Shown here: positions 41,970 through 51,089 of the stretch, piece by piece
How the letters are laid out: every line of letters begins with the position of its first letter
Numbering within the stretch: position 1 is the first letter of the stretch
Assembly (NCBI GenBank): GCA_964590135.1
Contig: CAZPVX010000006.1
Span: 85,868 to 149,867 of the forward strand
From: JBDHWI01 sp964590135
GTDB taxonomy: Bacteria; Chloroflexota; Anaerolineae; J036; Brachytrichaceae
Reading direction: 5' to 3'
Length of the DNA stretch: 64,000 nucleotides
Program-made: the position numbers and the translations under genes
Notes under the pieces: model-generated
What the model saw: the letters and a program-made list of their open reading frames with translations, nothing else
Database searches by the model: none
What the model was told of the DNA's origin: nothing

Positions 41970-43415
41970 ATGGACTATCGCATTGAAAAAGATTCGCTCG
42001 GCGAAGTGCAGGTGCCGGCGAACGCCTACTATGCTGCGCAAACACAGCGCGCCATCAACAACTTCCCCGTCAGCGGCCAAAAGCCGTATCGCGCCTTCGT
42101 GTGGAGCATGATCGCCATCAAGCGCGCCGCCGCCGAGGTCAATCGCGACCTCGGCCTGCTCAAACCCGAATTGGCCAACGCGATCATCCAGGCCGCAGAC
42201 GAATGCCTGAATGGCGCGCTGGCCGACCAGTGGGTGGTCGACCCATTCCAGGCCGGCGCCGGCACCAGTCACAACATGAACACCAACGAGGTGCTGGCCA
42301 ATCGCGCCAATGAGATTCTCGGCTACCCGCTGCTCAGCAAGGACAAGAAGCCGGTTGGCGCAAATGACCATGTGAACATGGCGCAAAGCACCAACGACAC
42401 CACGCCGACCGCCATCCGCCTTGGCGTGCTGTGGCGCCTGCCCGAGCTGCAAACCGCCATTCAAGGCTTGATCGACACGCTCGATGCGAAGGCCAAAGAA
42501 TTTGACCCTATCGTGAAGAGCGGTCGCACACACCTGCAGGATGCCGTGCCGGTGCGGCTCGGCCAGGAATTCAGCGCCTATGCCAAGGCTGTCGAGCGCG
42601 ACCTCGCCCGCATCAACGCCGCCGCCGACCAGCTACGCCGCATGCCCATCGGCGGCACCGCCACTGGCACCGGCCTGAACGCGCATCCCGACTACCACAA
42701 GAACATGGTGAAGGTATTGGGGCGCATCCTTGGCCAGCCGCTGCACGAGAGCGACAACCTGTTCGAGGGCATGCAGAGCATGGCCGACGCAGCGCACTTC
42801 AGCGCAGCCATGCGCACCCTCGCCATCACGCTTACGCGCATCGCCAACGACCTGCGCCTGCTCAGCAGCGGCCCCACCACCGGCCTGGATGAGATTCGCC
42901 TGCCAGCGGTGCAACCCGGCTCCTCAATCATGCCCGGCAAGGTGAACCCGGTGCTGGCTGAGATGCTGAACATGGCGATGTTCCACGTGCAGGGCAATGA
43001 CCACACCGTGGCGCTATCTGCACAGGCCGGCCAACTCGAACTGAACGTGATGATGCCCATCATCGCCCACAACTTGAACGAGATGGTGCATGTCACCATC
43101 GGTTCTGTAAATGCCTTCGTGAAATACTGCTTGAGCGGCATCATCGCGCAACCGGAAAAGGCGGCCGGCTGGCTGGCAAAGAACGCCATCGTCGTCACTG
43201 CGCTCAATCCCATCATCGGCTACATGGCCGGCGCAGATCTTGTCAAGGACGCGATGAAGCGCAACATGACCATCCGTGATGTGGCTGCTGAGCGCATCGA
43301 CGCCGGCACGTTGAAAAAAGTGGATGGCACGCCGATCACACTCGCCGAGGTCGACGCCTCGCTCGACCTGCACAAATTGACCGAGGGCGGACTGGGCGGG
43401 CCGGCCGGCGGCTAA
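41970..43415 (+). CDS. fumC: class II fumarase (aspartase/fumarase superfamily)
   Basis: Fumarate + water to malate, TCA cycle, homotetramer of 482 residues. Visible: RIEKDSLGEVQVPANAYYAAQTQRA, NMAQSTNDTTPTAIRLG, SGRTHLQDAVPVRLGQE and the signature loop GSSIMPGKVNPVLAEMLN. AGGAG (41960-41964) supports the Met at 41970 over 41931. The N-terminus also resembles aspartate ammonia-lyases, but PGKVNP favours fumarase (AspA usually has PAKVNP). Class II fumarase is most likely; a related lyase cannot be excluded. Confidence 0.88.
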   Translation: MDYRIEKDSLGEVQVPANAYYAAQTQRAINNFPVSGQKPYRAFVWSMIAIKRAAAEVNRDLGLLKPELANAIIQAADECLNGALADQWVVDPFQAGAGTSHNMNTNEVLANRANEILGYPLLSKDKKPVGANDHVNMAQSTNDTTPTAIRLGVLWRLPELQTAIQGLIDTLDAKAKEFDPIVKSGRTHLQDAVPVRLGQEFSAYAKAVERDLARINAAADQLRRMPIGGTATGTGLNAHPDYHKNMVKVLGRILGQPLHESDNLFEGMQSMADAAHFSAAMRTLAITLTRIANDLRLLSSGPTTGLDEIRLPAVQPGSSIMPGKVNPVLAEMLNMAMFHVQGNDHTVALSAQAGQLELNVMMPIIAHNLNEMVHVTIGSVNAFVKYCLSGIIAQPEKAAGWLAKNAIVVTALNPIIGYMAGADLVKDAMKRNMTIRDVAAERIDAGTLKKVDGTPITLAEVDASLDLHKLTEGGLGGPAGG

Positions 43416-43427
43416 TCACAGGTTTGG

Positions 43428-43457
43428 ATGGGTAATTTTGAGTTCAAAATTACCCAT
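43428..43457. repeat. near-perfect palindrome upstream of 43479 gene
   Basis: Perfect 14-bp arms ATGGGTAATTTTGA (43428-43441) and TCAAAATTACCCAT (43444-43457) with 2 nt between. AT-rich and very unlike surrounding GC; a TATAAT box follows 8 bp later. It could be a regulator site or a mobile palindrome. Confidence 0.8.
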
Positions 43458-43465
43458 TCAAAATT

Positions 43466-43471
43466 TATAAT
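43466..43471 (+). promoter_or_regulatory. TATAAT -10 box (leaderless)
   Basis: Perfect TATAAT with 7 nt to the ATG at 43479 and no Shine-Dalgarno between. Confidence 0.6.
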
Positions 43472-43478
43472 CCCCGCG

Positions 43479-44960
43479 ATGGCACCGAACCCCGCACCGC
43501 CGGCAAACGACGACGACTGGGCGCCGCCCAAGCGCTCCGCCGGCCAATGGGAGAGCGACACCGCGCCGGCAGCGGGTGGCAAGCGCGCATCAGGCGGGCT
43601 GGCCGAGGTGTGGAACGACCCGCGCAGCCGGCCGCTCGTGCTGGTCAGTGGCTTTGCGCTGCTCGGCATCTGCGCGCTGTCGTGCTTCATCCTCGCGCTC
43701 ATTCTCGCCACCGGCGGCGGCACCTCTGCCTTCATCCCAAACATCGGACCGATCAGCGGCGAGGACATCGACATCACACAGCAACCCATCACCGACACAG
43801 TCGTCATTCGCGTGAACGACGCCGTCATCACGCCAGCCATCCCGGCGCGCATGTCGGTGGGCAGCACCACCTTTGAGGTGCAGCCCATGCGCATCACCAA
43901 CAAGCAGTGGAGTTACGACCCCAACGCTGCGCGCACCGCTTTCTGGGTGCCGGGGACGGCGGTGAACTATGTGCTGGGCGTGCATGCTTCCAGCGAAAAC
44001 CGCCAAATCATCGACGCGCTGAACGAAGGCGACTTGATCACACTCGACACCAACATGGGCGCGCAACGCTACCGTGTGACGCAGCAAGCCACCGTCGGCA
44101 ACAATGCCAGTGATCTGGCCACGCTGCTGGCGCAGGACAGCCCGCGCCTGACAATCGTATTGATGGGCGAGGGCGGCAGCCAGCGCCGCGTGACGCTGGC
44201 GCAATTCACCGATGAAGGCACAGCCAATCAGCTTGCGGCAGTCGGCGTGCCGGTAAACCTCGGCGACATCCGCGTGCTGGCGACAAACCAGCGCCTCCTG
44301 CCCGGCGGCAGCGTCGGCTTGCCAAGTGGCAAGAATTACCTGCAGGTCGATTTCGCCGTAACCAATTTGATCACCGAATATGTGGATGCGGCGCAATTCT
44401 TCACCCAGTTGACTGATGGCGCCGGCAACACCTACCCGCTCTCGCTGGAAGGGGCAAAGGCGAATGGCGCTGCCGGCTTTACGCAGGGCGCGCTTGGCCC
44501 GGGCAAGGTCGTTACCGGCACAGCAGCCTTCGAGGTGCCAAGCACGATGGCCGGTCCGACGCTGGAGTGGAAGCTTGCCCTGGACGCAAATACGCCCTAT
44601 GTCGCCCGCGTCGCCATCCCCTATCGGCCCATTCTGGCCGAGCCGACGGTTGAACCCACCGGCCAGCCCAAGGCGCGCGTGACCATCGTCAGCGCAAACA
44701 TCACACCTGAGGGCAACGAGTTGCGCATCGTTGGCAGCGTGCAGAACCTGACCAATGAGTTTTTGCAGGTATCGCTACCGGATGTGTCGCTTAGCTCACC
44801 CAACGGTCAGCAATACCCGCTGACGGCCAGCCTGCCGGCGTTCCCATGGAGCGTGCAGCCGAATGAGTCGCTGACGTTTCAGCTTTCATTCACGCGCCCG
44901 CCGAATGGCCCGGTCACCTTCACCATGTTCGACCAGGCCTTCAGCCTGAGTGGGTTCTAA
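43479..44960 (+). CDS. membrane-anchored protein, hypothetical (DUF4352-like)
   Basis: Protein of 493 residues. The N-terminal ~50 residues are Pro/Asp-rich (MAPNPAPPANDDDWAPPKRS), then one TM segment (RPLVLVSGFALLGICALSCFILALILAT), and two or more beta-rich repeats (RVNDAVITPAIPARMSVG; LPGGSVGLPSGKNYLQVDFAV; LRIVGSVQNLTNEF). The bulk is outside the membrane. YLQVDFAVTN and LSGF are typical of DUF4352-like immunoglobulin folds. Start at 43479 because a TATAAT box is 7 nt before it; the longer frame from 43428 overlaps the palindrome. Function unknown. Confidence 0.75.
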   Translation: MAPNPAPPANDDDWAPPKRSAGQWESDTAPAAGGKRASGGLAEVWNDPRSRPLVLVSGFALLGICALSCFILALILATGGGTSAFIPNIGPISGEDIDITQQPITDTVVIRVNDAVITPAIPARMSVGSTTFEVQPMRITNKQWSYDPNAARTAFWVPGTAVNYVLGVHASSENRQIIDALNEGDLITLDTNMGAQRYRVTQQATVGNNASDLATLLAQDSPRLTIVLMGEGGSQRRVTLAQFTDEGTANQLAAVGVPVNLGDIRVLATNQRLLPGGSVGLPSGKNYLQVDFAVTNLITEYVDAAQFFTQLTDGAGNTYPLSLEGAKANGAAGFTQGALGPGKVVTGTAAFEVPSTMAGPTLEWKLALDANTPYVARVAIPYRPILAEPTVEPTGQPKARVTIVSANITPEGNELRIVGSVQNLTNEFLQVSLPDVSLSSPNGQQYPLTASLPAFPWSVQPNESLTFQLSFTRPPNGPVTFTMFDQAFSLSGF

Positions 44961-44990
44961 CGCATTCGGCACCGGGTTCGTGCGCCGGCG

Positions 44991-45461
44991 TCATCGCGAC
45001 GCTGCGTGTGGACTGATGTAGTTGCCGACCGTCGTGCGAAAGGCGACATTCAGCCGGTTCCAGCCGTTGATCGCGATGATCGCCAGGGTGAGATCGACCA
45101 ATTCTTTCTCGCTGAACTGCGCGCGCGCCTGGTTGTACACCTCATCGGACACGTCGCGCGTAGCATCGATCTGGGTGACGGCTTCGGTCCAAGCCAGCGC
45201 AGCGCGCTCGCGCTCGCTGTAGCACGGCGCTTCGCGCCAGACCGGAAGCAGGTAGAGGCGCTGCTCAGTTTCACCGCAGGCGCGCGCGTCCTTGGTGTGC
45301 ATGTCCAGACACCAGGCACAGCCATTGATCTGTGAAGCGCGGGATTTGACCAATTCCAGCAGCGATTCTTCCAGTCCGCTTTTGTGGATCTGCTTCTCAA
45401 CCTGGAGCATGGCATTGAACGCGTCAGGTGAGGCAAGTTTATAAGCAAGACGCTGATGCAT
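44991..45461 (-). CDS. carboxymuconolactone decarboxylase / AhpD-like protein
   Basis: AhpD-fold protein of 156 residues. The redox motif CAWCLDMHTKDA (CxxC..H) is present, along with SERERAALAWTEAVT and FSEKELVDLTLAIIAINGWNRLNVAF, which match alkylhydroperoxidase-like CMD proteins. Likely peroxide or thiol-redox role. Shine-Dalgarno AGGAG precedes the ATG by a few bases. It stands alone between a convergent and a same-strand gene. Confidence 0.92.
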   Translation of the reverse strand: MHQRLAYKLASPDAFNAMLQVEKQIHKSGLEESLLELVKSRASQINGCAWCLDMHTKDARACGETEQRLYLLPVWREAPCYSERERAALAWTEAVTQIDATRDVSDEVYNQARAQFSEKELVDLTLAIIAINGWNRLNVAFRTTVGNYISPHAASR

Positions 45462-45561
45462 CAGAAATCTCCTGATCTATTTCAAGAATAAACTTGAGTA
45501 ATACACCCATCGAGGATGGTGTCAAGAAGTGGCCAGGCTCACAACAAGTGCGCCAACATGA

Positions 45562-48500
45562 TCAGGATGCCGCCGTCGTCGCGCCGGCCAGCGACCTGAT
45601 CTGTGCGTCGAGCCGGCTCAAGTCTTGCATGCGCTCGCGCAGCCGGCGTGTCAGCATATGGATGATGCCGATGCTTATCTCAGGCCGCGCGGCGATCAAG
45701 TCGAAGAGCGGCGCACGGTCGAGCCGCAACAAGCGCGCCTGCTCGGTCACACTGGCCGATGCAAGGCGCGGCTCAGGGTCAAGCAGCGCCATCTCGCCAA
45801 AGGCATCGCCCTCGCCCAGGTCGTTCAGCACGCGCGCGCCATCGTGAATGCGCACCTTCCCGCTGACGATGATGTAGAGGCTATCGCCCGGCTCGCCCTT
45901 CGCAAAGAGCAACACGCCGGCGCCTGCGTCTGTCTCTTGCAGCAGCGCCGCTACTTCGGCCAGCGCGTCATCCGGCATCTGCGCAAACAAGCTCGAGCCC
46001 TTCAAGATCATCACGCGCTCCACGATCGACAACATGGTGTTTTCTCCTTGCACGCCGGCCCGCTGCGCCATCGCCCGCAGCAATGGCTCCGGCGACTGGC
46101 GCATCATCGCCATTACATCTGCGCACTCCCCCACCGGCAGCCTTGCAATGGCATGCAGCGCGCACGCCTTGGTCCATGCCATTAGCCACACTGCCGGCGC
46201 GCCTACCGCCGCCTGCCGCAAGCGCGCCGCGATGGACTGCCGCGTTTGTGGGAAAGCGCTGCGCCAATGCACCAGCCGCTCGGCCGGCGAGAGTGGTTCC
46301 AGCGCCGGCATCACCCACCCTCTCAACTCTACCGGCAACTGCGCATCGATCATTTCGAGCGCAACCGCGCGCTGGGTAACATCCACGCTTGTCAGCGCTT
46401 CGCGCGCCTGCAGCATCTCATCACGCCGTCCGCTGCAAGTCAGCCACAGCAGGATGCGCTCGCGCGTCGCGTCGCACTCCGCTTGCAGCGCGGCGATCAG
46501 CGGCTGCAACACCAGCAAGACAGAAGGCGATTGCTGTTGGGCAGGCATTCCATCCCCTGCCCTTCCCTCTGGGAAAGGCGTCAAGTCGCCCATCGCCGCG
46601 CAGATCCAGGCCATGCGCGCCACCTCCTCGTAGATGCCGGCGCGGACATCGTTCGGATCGATGGCGCTATGTCGTGTCACAAGTGAGGCAAGCGCCAGCG
46701 CGCGCACGCCGGCGCCAGCATCTTTTGTCATCGCCCTTAGCGCGGGCACAGTCGCATCGACTTCGCTCCGGCAAAGGGCCTGTGCCAGCGCACGACGACT
46801 GCGCTGTGGCTTTTGTTTTGTTTGCAGTTCGGATCGTATCAGCGCGACCGCATTCGCATCACCCCGCGCCAGCGCCTGCACTGCCGCCTGCATCGTCTCT
46901 GGCGCATTGCACGCGGCGATTACCTGCGGCCATAGCGCCACATCCTTCACACAGCCGGCGGCCCACAGCGCAGCGCGCCGCACATCTGCATCTTCATCAC
47001 CCAATAGCCGCGCCAGCGCCGCGCGCTCACTGGTCGTGCCAGCCTCGCCGATGGCACACGCGGCCATGCTGCGCTTCAGCGAGTCGCCGCTCTGCGTCCA
47101 TTCAGCCAGCCGCGCCTGCGCCGCCAGCACGCCTTTCACCTCGCCGTGCAGCAACAACCCCACCAGCGCGCCTTTTGCCACCCGCACATCATCGTCGCGC
47201 AGCGTGATCGCCAGGCTCTCGTCCATCTCATCGTCGATGGCAGCCAGTGTGCGCAGGGCCGCGCTCTTCACTCGCGGCGACGCTTCGACCAGCAAGCGCT
47301 GGCGCACCGCATCCGCTGCCGGCCTTGCATCCATCGCCTCGATCGTTTGCAGCGCGGCCTCGCGCACTTCATCGCTTGGGTGATCGAGCATCTGCGCGAT
47401 GGCCTGCGTCAAGCGCGCCGGCGACATCTGCGCCAGCATGTGCATGGCATGCAGCGCCACGCCGGGCTGGGGATCTTTCAACGCATGCGCCAGCACATCC
47501 ACCGCTGTCGCATCTGCGATAAACGTATCTGGCTCATGGAATTGGCGCTTGCGCAAGACGCGTGCCAGCGCCTGCGGATATTCGCGCGCAAGCAGAAAGA
47601 TGATGCCGATCCAGCCGGCGGCCAACACGAGAAACCCAAACGCAATGCGCATCGCGCCAAACTGCAGCTCCATGTTCAACACCAGCAGCAGCACGCCGGC
47701 GATGCCAATCGCGATTGGCTGCACGATGCCCTCGGCCACCGTTTGCACGCGCGCGCGCTGCTCGCCGGGCAACGCCTGATACGTCACATTGCCAGCCGAT
47801 TGCGAGGCTGAGAAGCCCAGCGACACATTGGCGATCTTCGCCAAAGTCGCAAAGAGGAGTGACACAACAACTGCCGCGCCCAGCGCGCCGAACAACGCGG
47901 CAAGCGCGATCGACGCAGCAACGAGCACCGGCATGAGCAGCATGCCGGCGCGCAGCCCGTAGCGCTGCAGGATGCGGCTGCTGAATAGCGTAGTCATGAG
48001 CAATGCGATCGCACCGATGATCGAGAGTGATGTGCCAATATATGCCGTGAGCTCAACGGCATTCTGGAATTGCAGCGAGGCGCGGTCGTAAAAGATGTTG
48101 TCGACAAAGAAGAATGCCACCCACCACATGCAGACCTGCACGATGATGAGCGCGACATAGCAGTTGCGGATAAGCGACGCCGGCCTGGCCTTTGCCTGCG
48201 GCTGCGCGGCTTGGGGGATGGGAGTCTGCGCGGGTTGCAGATAGCCGCGCGCGATGGCGCGCATGACGAGCGCTGAGACTCCCATCGCCGCGATGGCGGC
48301 AAGCAGCATGTTGGCTGTGCCAAAGCGCGCCACCAGCGGCACAACGAGGATGCCGCCGGCGATGCAGGCGACCCAACCGCCCGCGCCAATGATGTCGAAC
48401 AGCCGCTTGCCCTGCCGAGAATCAAACAGCCGGCCCGCCAGCGACCACACGATCCGGTTGGCAAGGTAGATGAGGACTTGGAACCATGCCGGCAACAGGA

Positions 48501-48855
48501 AAATGAAGGCGGCAGACAGCGGCGTGTTCAGTCCGATCCAAAACAGTGCGCACACGCCGGCGCACAAGGCAATCGTCAGCCGCAGCAAACGCGCATACGC
48601 CAATCGCGCCGACAGCTTGAGATATGCAAGCGCGACCAACGACGCCAGCACGGCAATGGTGATGTATGCGAGCGGCAGATTTTGCGCGCCAAACTGCGTG
48701 ACAAACAGGCCAAACGCGATGGTCTGCACGAACACCACCGCCGTGATCAGGCTGAGGTGGAGCAGCGCGAGCAGGCCAGTAAGGCGCGCCTCATCAGGCT
48801 CGGTATTGAGCAGTGCAAGCAAGCGCCGGCCGGCGTCGTTGTGTTGCGCGCTCAT
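45562..48855 (-). CDS. transporter-HEAT-repeat-cyclic-nucleotide-binding fusion
   Basis: Protein of 1097 residues. The N-terminal ~440 residues form a membrane domain with about 10-12 TM segments resembling the MFS/ATP-ADP translocase-like (Npt-type) family. Residues ~450-940 are HEAT-like helical repeats (e.g. HPSDEVREAALQTIEAM, LLGDEDADVRRAALWAAG). A C-terminal cNMP domain follows (~960-1080; LFAKGEPGDSLYIIVSGKVR, GDAFGEMALLDPEPRLAS). It may couple transport to cyclic-nucleotide signalling (inference). Residues ~755-770 hold a Pro/Glu/Gly insert (LTPFPEGRAGDG). The start codon overlaps a 15-codon upstream ORF by ATGA. Confidence 0.85.
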   Translation of the reverse strand: MSAQHNDAGRRLLALLNTEPDEARLTGLLALLHLSLITAVVFVQTIAFGLFVTQFGAQNLPLAYITIAVLASLVALAYLKLSARLAYARLLRLTIALCAGVCALFWIGLNTPLSAAFIFLLPAWFQVLIYLANRIVWSLAGRLFDSRQGKRLFDIIGAGGWVACIAGGILVVPLVARFGTANMLLAAIAAMGVSALVMRAIARGYLQPAQTPIPQAAQPQAKARPASLIRNCYVALIIVQVCMWWVAFFFVDNIFYDRASLQFQNAVELTAYIGTSLSIIGAIALLMTTLFSSRILQRYGLRAGMLLMPVLVAASIALAALFGALGAAVVVSLLFATLAKIANVSLGFSASQSAGNVTYQALPGEQRARVQTVAEGIVQPIAIGIAGVLLLVLNMELQFGAMRIAFGFLVLAAGWIGIIFLLAREYPQALARVLRKRQFHEPDTFIADATAVDVLAHALKDPQPGVALHAMHMLAQMSPARLTQAIAQMLDHPSDEVREAALQTIEAMDARPAADAVRQRLLVEASPRVKSAALRTLAAIDDEMDESLAITLRDDDVRVAKGALVGLLLHGEVKGVLAAQARLAEWTQSGDSLKRSMAACAIGEAGTTSERAALARLLGDEDADVRRAALWAAGCVKDVALWPQVIAACNAPETMQAAVQALARGDANAVALIRSELQTKQKPQRSRRALAQALCRSEVDATVPALRAMTKDAGAGVRALALASLVTRHSAIDPNDVRAGIYEEVARMAWICAAMGDLTPFPEGRAGDGMPAQQQSPSVLLVLQPLIAALQAECDATRERILLWLTCSGRRDEMLQAREALTSVDVTQRAVALEMIDAQLPVELRGWVMPALEPLSPAERLVHWRSAFPQTRQSIAARLRQAAVGAPAVWLMAWTKACALHAIARLPVGECADVMAMMRQSPEPLLRAMAQRAGVQGENTMLSIVERVMILKGSSLFAQMPDDALAEVAALLQETDAGAGVLLFAKGEPGDSLYIIVSGKVRIHDGARVLNDLGEGDAFGEMALLDPEPRLASASVTEQARLLRLDRAPLFDLIAARPEISIGIIHMLTRRLRERMQDLSRLDAQIRSLAGATTAAS
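46561..46578. repeat. palindromic in-frame insert in HEAT domain
   Basis: Arms CCTTCCC (46561-46567) and GGGAAAGG (46571-46578, one bulged A). The encoded peptide LTPFPEGRAGDG sits between HEAT repeats and resembles inserts at 1983-2000 and 23906-23943. Confidence 0.5.
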
Positions 48856-48899
48856 GGCGCAGCCGCCGGCGTGAAGCTAAAGCCAATCTGCGATGCCAT
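48852..48899 (-). CDS. 15-codon upstream ORF overlapping the fusion gene start
   Basis: ATG at 48899 gives MASQIGFSFTPAAAP and then TGA, whose TGA overlaps the next gene's ATG in ATGA. A TATACT box with only 8 nt to this ATG suggests a leaderless mRNA that begins with this ORF. It may couple translation of the large fusion protein. The peptide is too short to resemble any family; it could also be spurious. Confidence 0.5.
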   Translation of the reverse strand: MASQIGFSFTPAAAP

Positions 48900-48907
48900 T
48901 GCGAGGG

Positions 48908-48913
48908 AGTATA
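48908..48913 (-). promoter_or_regulatory. candidate -10 box of the upstream ORF / fusion gene
   Basis: TATACT followed by CCCTC on the minus strand, 8 nt before the ATG at 48899. The same 11-mer TATACTCCCTC occurs at 54041-54051. Confidence 0.55.
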
Positions 48914-48926
48914 GGCTGCGCAGGAT

Positions 48927-51080
48927 TTACCTGCCGAGTTTTTTGATGCCGCTGAGCGCTACGGAGAGGCGCTTGCCGCCGGCGTTGACGAAGAACACCT
49001 CCACCTCTTCGTCGTCGCGCACACGCGTGGCGCGCAGCACCAGCCCCTCGCCAAAACTCGGATGCACCACCTTGTCGCCAGGCTTGAATTTCGTGTCAGA
49101 CGAAGTTGACGTTTGGCGTTTGGCGTTTGGCGTAACTCCTCCGCCCCAGCTCGTGATGTCCTTCATCACGTCACGATTCTTCTTTGGCTTGCCATCCACC
49201 GCCTCGTCGGGCAGATCGGCCAGAAAGCGCGACGGCTCTGCCACGTCGCTCATGCCCCACTGCGAGCGGCGGAAAGGCCGCAGCAGATACAGCCGCTCCT
49301 TCGCGCGCGTGATGCCGACATACATCAGCCGGCGCTCTTCGGCCATCTCCTCGGGGTCATCCAGACTGCGGCTGTGCGGCAGCACACCCTCTACCAGGCC
49401 GACGATGAACACGACCTTGAACTCCAGCCCCTTGGCTGCATGCAGCGTCATCAGCGTCGGCGCGTTGGCGTTCTCATCGAAGTTGTCGGTCTCGCTCACC
49501 AGGGCGATGTCGTTGAGGAAATCACTGAGCGGCGCATCGCCGGCATCTGCCGCCACGTTGCGCAATTCCATCACGTTGGCCCAACGATCTTCACCCTCCT
49601 CGGTGCCGTCACGCAGGTAGTCACGATAACCGCTGGTCTGGATGATGTGATCGAACATCTGGCCGACGCTCAACTCCGCCCGCAGCCGCACCCACTGCTG
49701 CCACAAGGCGCCGAATTCGCGCAGTGCCTTCGCTGCACGACCCTCGAGGCTGCCCTGCACCAGCACATCGAGGCAGGTCATGCCGTTCACCTTTGCAGCG
49801 GCGTCGAGTTGCGCAAAGGTCTTCTCGCCGATGCCGCGCGCCGGCAGGTTGATGACGCGCTGCAACGACACCGTGTCGGCCGGGTTGTTGACGATGCGCA
49901 GATACGCCAGCACATCCTTCACTTCCTTGCGCGCATAGAAGCGCGTTGCGCCGACCAGGCGATAGGGCTGGCCGGCGCGCACGAATGCATCTTCCACTGC
50001 GCGCGATTGCGCATTCATGCGATACATCACCGCCACGTCGCCCGGCTCGGCGGCGTGCTGACGCCTCAATTCATCGATCGTGTCCACGACATACTGCGCC
50101 TCTTCATCCTCGTTGAACATCTCGCGCAGCGCGATCTTCGGCCCATGCCCCTTTTGCGTGAACAGGTTGAGGTGCGCGCGGTTTGGGTTCTTCTTGATGA
50201 CGGCCATCGCCGCGTCGAGGATGGTCTGCGTGCTGCGGTAATTCTGATCGAGCGGGATGACTTGCAGATCGCTGAAGTCGTCGCGCAGGCGTTGCGCGTT
50301 GCGGTGATCCGCGCCGCGCCAGCGATAGATGCCCTGATCGGGATCGCCGACGCAGAACAGGCTGCGGTGCCGGCCGGCGATCATCTTCACCAGCGTGTAT
50401 TGTGCGATGTTGGTGTCCTGAAATTCATCGACCAGCACATGCAGATAGCGCTCCTGCATCTTCTCGCGCACCGCGTCGTTGTGCTTCAGCAGCAGCACCG
50501 TCTCCATCAGCAGGTCGTCGAAGTCGAGCGCGTTGTTGGCGCGCAGGATGGCGTTGTAGCGCGCATACACGCGGCCAGCGATCTCGTTGAAATACGAGTC
50601 GGGCTTGTATTGTTCCGGCGCGATCAACTCATTCTTGGCGGTGCTGATGGCGTTGAGGATGGCCGACGGCTTGTATTTCTTGTCGTCGAGGTTCATTTCG
50701 GCCAGCGCCGCCTTCACCACGCTGGTCTGATCATCGGTGTCGTAGATGGTGAAATTGCGGTCGAGGCCGGCGGCTGCCGATTCGCGGCGCAAAACGCGCG
50801 CGCAGATGCTGTGAAACGTGCCGAGCATGAGGTCGCCGGCGCGCTCCTGCCCCACCAGCTTGTTCAGGCGCTCGCGCATCTCACGCGCAGCCTTGTTGGT
50901 GAAGGTGACCGCCATGATGCGATATGGAAACACATTGCGCATCTCCAACAGATAGGCCACACGGCTGGTCAGCACGCGCGTCTTGCCGCTGCCTGGGCCG
51001 GCGATCACCAGCGTCGGCCCATCTTTCGCCTCAACAGCCTTGCGCTGCTGGGCATTCAAACCATCGAGGAACAAACTCAT
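48927..51080 (-). CDS. pcrA: UvrD/PcrA-type ATP-dependent DNA helicase
   Basis: SF1A helicase of 717 residues, 3'-5' unwinding in repair and at stalled polymerase or replication sites. Motif order: AGPGSGKTRVLTSRVAYLL (I), VTFTNKAAREMRER (Ia), VLVDEFQDTNIAQYTLV (II), GDPDQGIYRWRGAD (III; Gly where Ser is usual), QNYRSTQTIL (IV), TLMTLHAAKGLEFKVVF (V), and YVGITRAKERLYLL (VI). Residues ~650-657 hold a triplicated heptamer-coded insert (TPNAKRQT). The C-terminal FKPGDKVVHPSFGEGLVL is the Tudor-like domain of PcrA. A TAGAAT box lies 9 nt before the ATG. Gene symbol follows the PcrA/UvrD family; uvrD is equally valid. Confidence 0.95.
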   Translation of the reverse strand: MSLFLDGLNAQQRKAVEAKDGPTLVIAGPGSGKTRVLTSRVAYLLEMRNVFPYRIMAVTFTNKAAREMRERLNKLVGQERAGDLMLGTFHSICARVLRRESAAAGLDRNFTIYDTDDQTSVVKAALAEMNLDDKKYKPSAILNAISTAKNELIAPEQYKPDSYFNEIAGRVYARYNAILRANNALDFDDLLMETVLLLKHNDAVREKMQERYLHVLVDEFQDTNIAQYTLVKMIAGRHRSLFCVGDPDQGIYRWRGADHRNAQRLRDDFSDLQVIPLDQNYRSTQTILDAAMAVIKKNPNRAHLNLFTQKGHGPKIALREMFNEDEEAQYVVDTIDELRRQHAAEPGDVAVMYRMNAQSRAVEDAFVRAGQPYRLVGATRFYARKEVKDVLAYLRIVNNPADTVSLQRVINLPARGIGEKTFAQLDAAAKVNGMTCLDVLVQGSLEGRAAKALREFGALWQQWVRLRAELSVGQMFDHIIQTSGYRDYLRDGTEEGEDRWANVMELRNVAADAGDAPLSDFLNDIALVSETDNFDENANAPTLMTLHAAKGLEFKVVFIVGLVEGVLPHSRSLDDPEEMAEERRLMYVGITRAKERLYLLRPFRRSQWGMSDVAEPSRFLADLPDEAVDGKPKKNRDVMKDITSWGGGVTPNAKRQTSTSSDTKFKPGDKVVHPSFGEGLVLRATRVRDDEEVEVFFVNAGGKRLSVALSGIKKLGR
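49111..49131. repeat. triplicated 7-mer (GTTTGGC)x3 inside pcrA
   Basis: Three exact tandem copies of GTTTGGC, in frame, encoding about 7 residues (TPNAKRQ region) in the linker before the C-terminal Tudor-like domain. It looks like a slipped or inserted repeat tolerated in a linker. Confidence 0.8.
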
Positions 51081-51089
51081 CGCCGCGCC

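Noticed and set aside
43590..44396. 268-residue minus strand frame in the hypothetical membrane protein
   Set aside because: Antisense shadow; composition typical of a reversed GC-rich gene.
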